Part shown: positions 49,541 through 58,553 of the stretch, in pieces
Layout: each line of letters begins with the position of its first letter
Position numbering within the stretch: position 1 is the stretch's first letter
DNA from: Acholoe squamosa
Lineage: Eukaryota; Annelida; Polychaeta; Phyllodocida; Polynoidae
DNA: 64,000 nt
Direction of reading: 5' to 3'
Assembly: GCA_949317995.1 (NCBI GenBank)
Contig: OX439047.1
Location: 47,679,505 to 47,743,504 of the forward strand
Translations under genes and position numbers: made by a program
The notes under the pieces: generated by a model
Database searches by the model: none
Told to the model about the DNA's origin: nothing
The model's input: only the letters and a program-made list of their open reading frames with translations

Positions 49541-49925
49541 CTTTTGCTGGTGCTGCAGCAGTACCAGCGAACACGTGGCTTCTGGCGCGAAAAAACTGGG
49601 TCAGGCCACTACCAACAGCCAATCAAATGGTGAGTATGCATGAGGGTGACAGATCACGCCACTCCGTCAGCCAATTAAAGACGGGGACGCTGTAAACACT
49701 TTTGCTGGTGCTGCAGCTACTGCAGCAGTACCAGCGGTACCAGCGAACATGTGGCTTCTGGCGCGAAAAAACTGGGTCAGGCCACTACCAACAGCCAATC
49801 AAATGGCGAGTATGCATGAGGGTGACGGATCACGCCACTCCGTCAGCCAATTAAAGACGGGGACGCACGTCAATGCGTCCTGCGTCCGGCTGGGTAAACT
49901 GCCATAAATCGACCATCTGTTTGGG
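49541..49925. repeat. Tandem duplication of about 160 bp plus foldback-related tail
   Basis: The segments 49,541-49,691 and 49,699-49,866 share TTTTGCTGGTGCTGCAGC, GTGGCTTCTGGCGCGAAAAA, GGGTCAGGCCACTACCAACA and CAATTAAAGACGGGGACGC almost unchanged. The next 50 bp (GCGTCCTGCGTCCGGCTGGG, AAACTGCCATAAATCGACCA) recur inverted at 53,683-53,735. Confidence 0.85.
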
Positions 49926-49956
49926 GTTTTGACAAAAGTTTATCCCAGTCCAAAAT

Positions 49957-50127
49957 TTTATTTCGCCTAATTTCATAACAACACTTAGTCTACCTATGTC
50001 AGTAACTACTCACAATTTGTCAGATATTAGTCAATATATGTCAGTAAATACTCGCCATTTATCAGCAATTAGTCAATATGTATTAGTTATTACTCACTAT
50101 TTGTCAGTAATTAGTCAATATATGTCA
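49957..50127 (-). repeat. 42-bp tandem array, right arm, proximal part
   Basis: It begins with TTTATTTCGCCTAATTTCAT, also present at 53,250, then three to four inverted units (TGTCAGTAATTAGTCAATAT). It ends at the insertion site of the next element. Confidence 0.85.
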
Positions 50128-52280
50128 GGTCAAAAATCATAGAAAGTGTGCAAATAGGCCTTGGTGGAGTTTTGAGAGGTCTGAGAAAAAATTATGTAGT
50201 ATCTCAAAAATATTTTTTGTGGATAGTGTATAGGTCTTGGGGTAACTGCACATGAAATATTATGAGTTAAATATGAAAACTGTTGCTATGGCAATGCCCA
50301 GGACCTATCTACCTGGAAACGATGTCCTCCCGAGTGACTATTCGGGGTATTTTCCCTTTATTGATTCAAAATGACCTATGATATTCTTCTGGTCGACTGT
50401 TATTATGATTTTGCTTGTAGTACTGGGTCTAATAGTTGGGTTGGGAGTATTGTAGTCAGACGTAACAGGCTTTTTGCCTTTCCCTCAGGTCATTTTCCTA
50501 TAGGGCCTAGCCTGGAATTCAAGTAAATCTCAGATTCTAAGATATTCATTTCTTTCTGTTTTATATAAAAGCTGAACAGACTATGGTAGGAACTATTGAT
50601 TATATGGAATACAATGCCCACGGCATGTACTTTCAGGTGGTATATAGTTTTGATGGGGGAAAAATCTGTAATTTCTGTTCAAAATACCTTGTAGTTCATC
50701 ACTCGCCTGGACATTATGTTCAGAATTGTGATCAAATTCCATTAAAAGTAGGCTCATTTTATGATAGCAAGGAATCAGCTGACACAGATAACAATGTGAA
50801 TTCCATCATCTACTGCTCAAGATGGTCCAGATCTGTGATCTTCAATGAGATAAAATGATTATTTCTGTAGGAAATCAAACCCTCAACATGGCATGTTACT
50901 CAATGGTCACTCGCCCGGACACAATTTCACCTGGACAAAAAAGCACTTCCCATCCCTGATACTGCAAAGGTTTAGCAGCAATCAATTGTCCCATACATTG
51001 AGTACTAAGGTATATGTAGGGGGTAAATAACAGGCATAGTTAGGATATTTGAATATCCCTATTGTGCAGAGGAGGGGCAGGAATATTGAATTTTGTGTGA
51101 GGACAAGAAATGTAGGCAAAATCATGATAAAAACCGTTAAAAGTATTCTCATTTTACGATAATAAGGTCACATCTGACATAAAGAAACATGTTATTTTCA
51201 TGATCTACAGGTCAAAATGGTCTAGATCTGAGATTGTCATGGTAATATGACAATCGTTTCTGTAGAAAATCAAGCCCTCGACATGAATTATTACTCAAAT
51301 GTCATTCGCCCGGACATATGCCAAGAATCTCTACAAACATTTATTATAAGTACACTCATTTCATGATATAAAAGACACATCTGACATACATAACAATGTG
51401 ATTTCTGTAATCTACAGGTCTAAATGGTCTAGAGCCGTTATTTTCATTAAGATAAAATTTTAATTTCTGTAGGAAATCAACCCCTCAACATGGCATGTTA
51501 TTCAATGGTCACTCGCCCGGACACGATTTCGCCCGGACAAAATAGCACTTCCCATCTCTGCTACTGCAAAGGATGGAGAGTAATCCATTGCCCTATATAT
51601 TGGGCACTTAGGTATATGTAGGGGGTAAATAACTGACTTAGTTAGGATAGTTAAATGTGTTAATCCTACACAGGAGGGGAAGGAACATGATTTTTCGCCC
51701 GGACAAGTAAAAAGGGGGATTTTCAAGGAAAATCACTTATTGCCCCCTCACAGTGAAGTTTACGGAGGAAATCAAATTTTGTTTTCAACATACTTTACCC
51801 CCAATATGTAGAAAATCTTTTAAGGCATAATTGAACCCATTTCACTTTTAGTTATTTAATGGGGGGAGGCCAAGTGACCAAATTATCGCCCGGACAGACC
51901 ACTTTACAAAAAGTAAAATGCTCCAAAATAATAGAAGAAATCCGACCAGGAACATAATTTTTGCTTCTATTTCACCACAAGACTCTATAATTTACATAAT
52001 AAAAGTGGACAGACACATACCTAGTCCTCATTTTACAAAAAATGATGAAATTTGTCGATTTTATTGATTTTCCAAGCTAAAAGGGGTCAATTTTAGGTAT
52101 GTTCAACCCCCTCGAGCCCAGAATATTGATATTGATCCACTAAAACCCATATATAACATCAAGAACTCATTGAGCCCAAAAATATGACCCAAAAAAAATT
52201 GGGGAAAAATCAAAATCCTAAGTGTAGGGGGCTGACTTTCACCAAAATTCCCATTTGCACACCTTCTGTGATTTTAGACC
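50128..52280. mobile_element. 2.15-kb TIR element with GTCA target duplication
   Basis: Imperfect TIRs of about 31 bp (GGTCWAAAATCAYAGAA, RGTGTGCAAAT) have four mismatches. GTCA flanks both ends (50,124-50,127 and 52,281-52,284), and removing the element restores an exact array unit. Inside are three degenerate copies (about 50,745-51,020, 51,130-51,310 and 51,345-51,640). They share TCTACAGGTC, GGAAATCAA-CCCTC, CATGGCATGTTA and CACTCGCCCGGACA. TCGCCCGGAC occurs at least six times. No transposase is seen; the superfamily is not assigned. Confidence 0.75.
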
Positions 52281-52814
52281 GTCAGTACTTAGTCACTCTA
52301 TAACAGCAGTTATCAATACATGTCAGTATTTACTCACAATCTGTCAGCAAATAGTCAATATATAACAGAGAAATAGCCATTGATTCAATTGTGCATCCTG
52401 CCTTGACTGGTATTTGTAAAAATATGTCAGTATCTATGGACTATTTGTCAGCAATTAGTTAATATATGTTAGTAATTATTCACTATTTGTCACCAATTAG
52501 TCATGCATGGTAGTAGTTACTTACATTTTATCAGTATTTACTCAATATATGTTAGTAATTAGTCTACATATGTCAGTAACTACTCACAATTTGTCAGATA
52601 TTAGTCAATATATGTCAGTAATTACTCACCATTTATCAGCAATTAGTCAATATATACTAGTTATTACTCACTATTTGTCAGTAATTAATCAATATATGTC
52701 AGTACTTAGTCACTCTATAACATATATATCAGTATTTACTCACAATTTGTCAGCAATTAGTCAAAATATGTCAGTATCTATGGACTATTTTTCAGCAATT
52801 ACTTAATAATATTA

Positions 52815-53047
52815 CCGTAATCTCCCACGTAGAAGACGCGCTGCGCGTATAAGATGCACCCCAAACTTAGCACATGCATTTTCGCATATAAGACGCACAT
52901 TTTAAGGGTGATTTTTGTCAATCCAGTACTGTTCTATAGTAAAATTACCCCTCGTATAAGACGCACACCCAACTTGAAAAAATCCTATAAGATGCACCAG
53001 GCATTTGTTTGGCGTAGAGGACGCGTCTTATACGTGGGAGTTTACGA
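52815..53047. mobile_element. CCGTAA-type MITE, copy 3
   Basis: CCGTAATCTCCCACGTAGAA at the left and the inverse, AAGACGCGTCTTATACGTGGG type, at the right bound 233 bp, with TA on both sides. Inside, GACGCAC and TATAAGA words repeat. It sits within the array. Confidence 0.8.
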
Positions 53048-53299
53048 TATATGTTAGTAAGTATTCACTATTTGTCAGCAAATAGTCAAAACGTGGTAGT
53101 AATTACTTACATTTTGTCAGCATTTAGTCAATATGTTAGTAATTGTTAACTATTTGTCAGCAATTAGTCAATATATGACAGTATTTACTCACTATTTGTC
53201 AGCAATCAGTCAATATATGCCAGTACTTAGTCATTATATAACAAAATTTTATTTCGCCTAACTTCATAACAACACTTAGTCCATATATGTCAGTAATTA

Positions 53300-53542
53300 C
53301 CGTAAACTCCCGCGTATAAGGCGCGTCTTATACGCCAAACAAAATGCTGCTGAGTCTTATACGTGGGAGGGAAATTGCCTTGAGTTTGGGGTGCGCCTTA
53401 TAGGGGGGGTATTTTTACTATAACACAGTATTAAATTGACAAAAATCTGCCCTCAGAGGTGCGCCTTATAGGTGGAACAGGCCTTCCTGACTTGGGGGTG
53501 CGCCTTATACGCAGGCTGCGCCTTATACGCGGGAGATTACGG
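53300..53542. mobile_element. CCGTAA-type MITE, copy 4
   Basis: Ends CCGTAAACTCCCGCGTATAA and inverse, 243 bp, with TA duplicated (53,298-53,299 and 53,543-53,544). The flanks join to CAGTAATTACTCAAAATCTG, matching a normal array unit. The best-preserved of four copies. Confidence 0.85.
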
Positions 53543-53657
53543 TACTCAAAATCTGTCAGATATTAGTCAATATATATCGGTAATTACTCACAATTTGTCA
53601 GCAAATAGTCAATATATATATCAGTATTTACTCACAATTTATCAGCAATTAGTCTAT

Positions 53658-53799
53658 CACTGACTAACTGCTGATAGATGGTCGATTTATGGCAGTTTAC
53701 CCAGCCGGACGCAGGACGCATTGACCGTGCGTCCTGACGGGAAGCACTGGGCTGTGGTAAACTGACATAAATCGCCCATCTATCAGCAGTTAGTCAGTG
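53658..53799. mobile_element. 142-bp foldback element (CACTGAC termini)
   Basis: TIRs of about 44 bp start CACTGACTAACTGCTGATAG. CTAT flanks both sides (53,654-53,657 and 53,800-53,803). CACTG termini with a short duplication resemble the CMC (CACTA/Mirage/Chapaev) group; this is inference. One arm extends into the GGACGCAGGACGCATTGAC sequence shared with 49,870-49,925. Its terminus resembles the 42-bp array unit (TGACTAATTGCTGACAAATA). Confidence 0.75.
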
Positions 53800-53803
53800 C
53801 TAT

Positions 53804-54172
53804 TAGTGCTATTTATTGATACAATAGCACAGGTCGACTCATGGGAAGTTGGACTGTCCGATTCCGTGTGCAATCGACGTCCCATGTGAGTGCAATGGAA
53901 CAGGCTCTAGCCTGTTCCAATAAAAGGGCATAAAGATGTGTTCGATAAAATGTCGATTCGTATGTACATGTATGAAGTGCCTGTTTATGAAATGAACATA
54001 CCATAACCTTGGTATAAGTGCCTGGGCGCTCATTGATTTCATGTGGGCTCTACCTCGGCTGTTATTCAAGACGCTTAGGCATATTCAATACTTAGATTTT
54101 GACATTTCAACATCCCTTTATACCCCTGCAGGCGCTAACTCAAAACGGCGCTTATTTAAGACTATAGATTAT
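53804..54172. other. Unique DNA, nothing recognised
   Basis: No repeat or exon. One direct word pair (CCTGTTCCA, GGAACAGGC) makes a short stem near 53,900. Confidence 0.45.
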
Positions 54173-54290
54173 ACACTGAAAAGCTAGTCTGGTCTCAAGG
54201 TGATCAGTTTAGATGAATTCTGTTCATCATTTGCAAATGGTGAACTGAAGTCATAATTTTGATGACTTAAAACTGTCACTAGGGGTCTCT
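54173..54290. mobile_element. Half copy of the TACACTGAAAA MITE
   Basis: TATACACTGAAAAGCTAG followed by GGTGATCA, GATGAACTGAAGTCAT-like and TTTTGATGACTTAAAACTG blocks resembles the left half of the 957-1,260 element. The right half is missing. Confidence 0.4.
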
Positions 54291-54383
54291 ACTATATAAT
54301 AATGTAATGGATAGGGATTACTCTAGCTGATTTCCAGTTTGATATCTATTATGTGATCTCGGACTGTCAGACATTATTATCTA

Positions 54384-54698
54384 GAAGCAAATGGAGTTTA
54401 CTCAAACAGAAATATGATCTATCGAGAAATGGGGAATTTGTTGTAGTTCCAGCACTGAACTTACGAGGCAACTGTAAGGTGAAAATCAAGACATAAAGGG
54501 CAAAAGGATTAATGTATGAGAGAAGTACGCTCTACAGAGTAGTTAAATCTTGGAATGAATTAGAAGTTTATGTACAACGTGCAAATTCCAAAAGAGATCT
54601 TCATGTCATTATTTTAACAAGATGGCCCGTAATATTGCGTTATTACTTACTAATCGGATTAACCGGTAGTTCTGTGGTGTGTATCCTCCTTTATTTTT
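54384..54698 (+). pseudogene. Possible 3' tail of a LINE reverse transcriptase ORF
   Basis: One plus-strand frame with a single in-frame TAA (54,494-54,496) contains the tail-like segment R-S-T-L-Y-R-V-V-K-S-W-N-E-L with V-Q-R-A following. Reverse transcriptase ORFs of CR1/L2-type LINEs end in a similar R-x-x-x-F/Y-x-R-x-x-K-x-W-N-x-L pattern. No catalytic motif is present. It could be the lost 3' part of a LINE copy, but the link to 38 kb is unproven. Confidence 0.35.
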
Positions 54699-54772
54699 GA
54701 CCCATTATTTACATACTGTAGCACTGATTGTAATTGGCATATACATATTTGTTAGGTGGACTCCTATTCTGT

Positions 54773-54900
54773 GTTATTACACGATTTCTGGGATTCTGAG
54801 TGCGTTTCCTTGATATTCCCATGCACATACCTGTCGTTATTCCACGATTTCTGGGATTCTGAGTGCTTTTCCTGGATATTCCCATGCACATACCTGTCGA
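54773..54900. repeat. 64-bp tandem duplication
   Basis: Two copies of CACGATTTCTGGGATTCTGA, TTCC-TGATATTCCCATGCAC and ATACCTGTCG lie back to back. Confidence 0.85.
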
Positions 54901-55039
54901 TATTGCACACCATGACTTTTGTAAGGTGTGCAGTTATCCAAGGATAACAGCCACCCGGTGTGGTTATCCATGGATAACCTGCACACCTTACATGTCCTTA
55001 CATGTCATATGTTACATGTTAAAACCTACGAAATTTTTC

Positions 55040-55115
55040 ATTGCCAGGGTAGGGGTTGAACCTGCAGTCTCACATCCCAAATCCAACACCCTATGCATTG
55101 CGCCACAGTGACTGC
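55040..55115 (-). other. tRNA-like sequence (SINE head or pseudogene), copy 1
   Basis: On the minus strand GTGGCGCAATG resembles an A box, and GGTTCAACCCC is a perfect B box about 40 nt later, with a GCAGG arm before it. No paired acceptor stem is seen, so it is not a functional tRNA. Confidence 0.55.
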
Positions 55116-55250
55116 CGAGAAACGGTGTGTGTTTGCTTGGTTAGATTGTAGAGGTAGGCAGGACAAGTCCCGGTCCGGGCGTATATTTTTGTTCCCTTCT
55201 GCTCGCATAACGGCGAAGACTACAAGCCAAGCCAGGCGTTGAGGAGTGCG

Positions 55251-55318
55251 GCCCGGTGGTCTAGTGGTTAGCGCATTGCGCTCAGCCGTCAGAGGTAGGG
55301 AGTCCCGGTCCAGGCGCA
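55251..55318 (+). other. tRNA-like SINE head, plus strand
   Basis: GCCCGGTGGTCTAGTGGTTA then GCGCATTGCGCTC resembles the D-arm and anticodon region of a tRNA. The expected B box is degenerate (GTCCCGGTCCAGG). Confidence 0.45.
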
Positions 55319-55974
55319 TCTTTTTTTCGCCGTGTGTCCTCTGCTATAGACGACTGCGGGCTGTCCACTACCATAACCGCGAGACGCATTCAAATCAAAC
55401 ATGCATACCATATTTCCTCGTTTATAAGCCCATGCTTGTATTAGTACTGCCAACCACATAAACCTCCTTACTAAGTGGCAAATTGTCCAGGCCTTCACAC
55501 AAGGATATACGGTACTGCGGGAGGTGTTCAAATCAAACCAACGACTGCCGGGTGCCGAGGTGTATGTGCCGATCTTGTACACACACTATGGCTGGCTTCG
55601 AGTCCCGGGGAAGGGGAATAATTTTTGTTTTCAACTTGAATTTATTGATATTCTATTGATTATCTATTGGTATCGTGGAATAAAATAAGTAGTCAATGGA
55701 TAATTCATAACTTGTGTGTGTTAGCAAAGGATAATTACACTCCGGCTACGCCCTCATGTAATTATCCTTTGCTAACACACACTCGTCATGAATTATCCAT
55801 TGATTACTTGTTCAATATTGCATGGCATGAGGCCTGCATCATGACTCTTGTAAGGCGTGCAGTTATCCATGGATAACAGGCACCCAGTGCAGTTATCCAT
55901 GGATAACCTGCACACCTTACATGTCCTTACATATCATATGTTACATGTTAAAACCCACGAAATTTTCATGGCCA

Positions 55975-56045
55975 GGGTAGGGCTCAAACCTGCAGTCTCA
56001 GATCCCAAATCCAACTCCCTATGCAGTGCGCCACAGGGACTGACG
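55975..56045 (-). other. tRNA-like sequence, copy 2
   Basis: Minus-strand GTGGCGCACTG (A box) and GGTTTGAGCCC (B box) match copy 1 at 55,040-55,115 closely, including the GGATTTGGGAT middle. Confidence 0.5.
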
Positions 56046-56176
56046 AGAAGTGGTTGGGTAGAACCAGGTCTTCATATGATACAAAGCCCGGGGAGGCGAC
56101 GACTGTGGGCTGTCCGCTACCATAACCGCAGGACGCATTCAAACAAAGCCAAGCCGAGAAGGGCGCTGAAGTGTGA

Positions 56177-56249
56177 GACCCGGTGGTCTAGTGGGTAGCG
56201 CATTGCGCTCAGCATCTACAGGTTGGAGGGAAAAGTCCCGGTCCGGGTG
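56177..56249 (+). other. tRNA-like SINE head with preserved acceptor pairing
   Basis: The ACCCGG at the 5' end pairs with CCGGGT at the 3' end, around GGTGGTCTAGTGGGTAGCGC and GCATTGCGC. A T-run follows at about 56,250. The T arm is not canonical. Related to 55,251-55,318. Confidence 0.5.
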
Positions 56250-56769
56250 TATCTTTTTTTTCGTTGTGTGTCCGCTACCATAACCGTGGGACACATTCAA
56301 ATGAAGCCAAGCCGAGATGGGTGCTGAGGTGTGTGTATAGATGGTCTATTGGTTAGAATAAGGTTAGAATAGCATTATAATTATAGAGGACTATAGTGGT
56401 CTATTGGTTTGAATGCCAACCCAGAGGCTGTTGGGCGCCGAGGTGTGTGTAACGATCGTGTAGAGACACTATGGCAGGCTTCGAGTCCCGGGGAGGGTAA
56501 ACAATTTTTGTTTTCAACTTGAATTTATTGATATTCTATTGATTATCTATTGGTATTGTGTAATAAAATAAGTAGTCAATGGATAATTCATGACTTGTGT
56601 GTGTTAGCAAAGGATAATTACACTCGCCCTCGTGTAATTATCCACACACGCGTCATGAATAATCCATTGATTACTTGTTCATTATACCACAGTTATCACA
56701 TTTCAGAACGATTTTGGGTGCCCAAACTGGATAATCTGAGTGCTTTGATTACAGGGAAGAGGCACTGAA

Positions 56770-56942
56770 GTTGACACTTGAATATTGGCAGTGTTTCTTT
56801 TTTCTATACTGTTCTTATGTGTGACAGCAGCTATGACATAGCTTTGACAGTGGTTCATACTGAAAAAGCTCAGCATTGCCTGGGATTGATCCAGGGACCT
56901 TCTGATATAAAGTTCTGCATCTTATCCATTAGGCCATGGGCC
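56770..56942 (-). repeat. tRNA-Arg-derived SINE-like sequence
   Basis: On the minus strand, 56,942-56,873 begins GGCCCATGGCCTAATGGATA and carries TATCAGAAGG and GGATCAATCCC. This is the order of A box, anticodon arm and B box of a tRNA-Arg. The 3' acceptor half does not pair, so it is a pseudogene. It continues as GAGCTTTTTCAGTATGAACC and an A-rich end near 56,795. Confidence 0.65.
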
Positions 56943-56945
56943 TCT

Positions 56946-58343
56946 ATCAGTACCTAAAAGGCACTAGTGCAAGTATACTCATCATATATTACATTCATAT
57001 CTCTATATCTGATCTAAGTTGAAGTTAAATACACTGTGATATGCATGGTGTTAACCAGATATCTATATCCATTTTCATTATAACTGAACCAGCTCATTTG
57101 GCTACAATGAAAGTCATACATGTACGATTTTTTATTACCAATAAAAATATTCAACAACAACATATGCTCATAATCATGAATGTTTGTAAATTGCAAGTTA
57201 TAAACAGCACTATCAGACAAGGAACTCAGTCAATTTAAGAATGAGGAATTTGGCAAAATGTTCAAGAGCTATTACATTAGAGTGCAAAACACCTTTTCTG
57301 TGTGTAAACCAAGGTTATAATTGGTATGATTGGCTGTCACCTTTTATACATACACATATATATTATGTCATATTGGACTTAAATCATGAGGGTTATTATA
57401 ATGCCCATCCCCTCCAATGAATGCTAGGTGGTTGGGAAGAGGGGCTAACCATGAACTATTTGAAATGCTGTTAATTAGCTATAATTGAAGATATTATGAT
57501 AACCTAATATCCCCCTCTGACTACGCAAAAAAGAATCAATCAAAATGATGACCTTGGGTGATCATAGGTGATCACCCAAATGATGAGAAGGTACTCCCCC
57601 AGCCCAGGCTCCTTCAAATTCAGCACCCTAAGCCCGAGGCTAAGGTGATCTTCACTGATTTGTATTTGCATCTATAAGTTTTCAGAGAGGTGTATGATAG
57701 TGTATTTGAAATTTCGTATTGAAAACACCGTAAAATTACATGTAATTATTGACAAAATAGGACACCTAGCCTTTCGAACCATATTTTTTTTTAATACCTT
57801 TACTTAGATTGGCTTGACGTGTGCCACACTGACGATTTAAAGGGGCGTCCCCCATTTTTAAGAGGGCTTCATGTTATTGTGTTTTTTTTTATGTTGAATT
57901 AGTCCAAAAGTTACTTAAGGGGAAAAACAATAGATCACTCCCCTTCCTGTCGTTTTCTAATTCCTGGATCCGCCTTTGGTAGGGAGAATTAGAAGGTATG
58001 TGAACGCCCGCACGATGAACGCATGAACCACTACCGGGAGAGTAGTGACACCTACAGTGGGTCGCACAAACTAAAATGGCGCTGTGAAAACCATGCCTGG
58101 GTGACTAGATTTCTAAACATTACTTGCTTACTATATCTCTAGGTCAGGGGATAGCTATAACCAAAGCAGCCAACGAAGACCATTGATGACCGTATGTAAT
58201 ATACTCTGATATGAGACCCTGCATACATTTAGAATAAAGCCAGAGGTTGAAAATCAGACATGGAGCTGGTTGGGCATCAGAAATAACAGTTATCACAATA
58301 TCAATTAGACGTAGCAATACATCATTATACATCTCCATATACG
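56946..58343. other. Unique DNA, nothing recognised
   Basis: AT-rich. A small GGGTGATCATAGGTGATCACCC near-palindrome lies at 57,549. Part of a hAT-like end (CCTGGATCCGCC) lies near 57,963. No exon is supported. Confidence 0.45.
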
Positions 58344-58553
58344 GTGGACACTATGTTTTATATAGGAACTATAGTAAGGTCTGTTAACCCAAGAAAATGC
58401 CATTTGAGCACATTGCCAGTAGCAGCAAAAGTATGCACAGAACTCATAAAGTGTGGATGCAAATCCAATAGAGGGTGCACTTCCTGCAGCTGTCGAAAGG
58501 CAGGACTTGCATGTACCGTACTATGTCGCTGCAAATGTGACAAGAAGACATAG
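58344..58553 (+). CDS. Small cysteine-rich CXC-like ORF or terminal exon
   Basis: A 69-residue frame holds 11 cysteines at residues 19, 31, 37, 39, 45, 48, 50, 57, 61, 63 and 65. Its core CGCKSNRGCTSCSCRKAGL then CT-x-x-C-x-C is typical of tesmin/TSO1-like CXC metal-binding segments. Such segments also occur at the C-termini of many poorly characterised, often transposon-associated, invertebrate proteins. The ATG at 58,344 may not be the true start; the frame could be the last exon of a longer protein, with the stop (TAG, 58,551-58,553) as its end. The preceding TLPVAAKVCTELIKC part fits a C-terminal tail. No catalytic domain is found upstream. The family resemblance is strong, the role is unknown. 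Confidence 0.5.
   Translation: MDTMFYIGTIVRSVNPRKCHLSTLPVAAKVCTELIKCGCKSNRGCTSCSCRKAGLACTVLCRCKCDKKT

Larger units (their letters stand above)
52281..53657 (-). repeat. 42-bp tandem array, right arm, distal part
   Basis: Inverted units (CAATATATGTCAGTAATTAC, TCACAATTTGTCAGCAATTAG) continue to 53,657, interrupted by two CCGTAA-type MITEs. Segments align with the left arm in reverse order, but with more units. Confidence 0.9.
54905..55840. repeat. Five-module repeat unit, copy 1
   Basis: Modules in order are: a hairpin with GGTTATCCATGGATAACC (about 54,917-54,985); a minus-strand tRNA-like block (55,040-55,115); a plus-strand SINE-like block (55,251-55,400); a GGCTTCGAGTCCCGGGG block (55,560-55,620); and a foldback (55,623-55,815) built on AGTCAATGGATAATTCAT. 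The same order recurs in the next 0.85 kb. Confidence 0.8.
55845..56700. repeat. Five-module repeat unit, copy 2
   Basis: The hairpin (55,853), tRNA-like minus block (55,975-56,045), SINE-like plus block (56,177-56,290), GGCTTCGAGTCCCGGGG block (56,480) and foldback (56,508-56,690) repeat copy 1 with offsets of about 885-936 bp. Confidence 0.8.

Noticed and set aside
50583-50858. 91-codon ORF with Cys and His residues
   Set aside because: It lies in a non-autonomous element with three decayed copies; the other copies do not keep the frame.
55040-56942. Functional tRNA genes
   Set aside because: A and B boxes are present, but acceptor stems or T arms do not pair fully; they are better read as SINE heads or pseudogenes.
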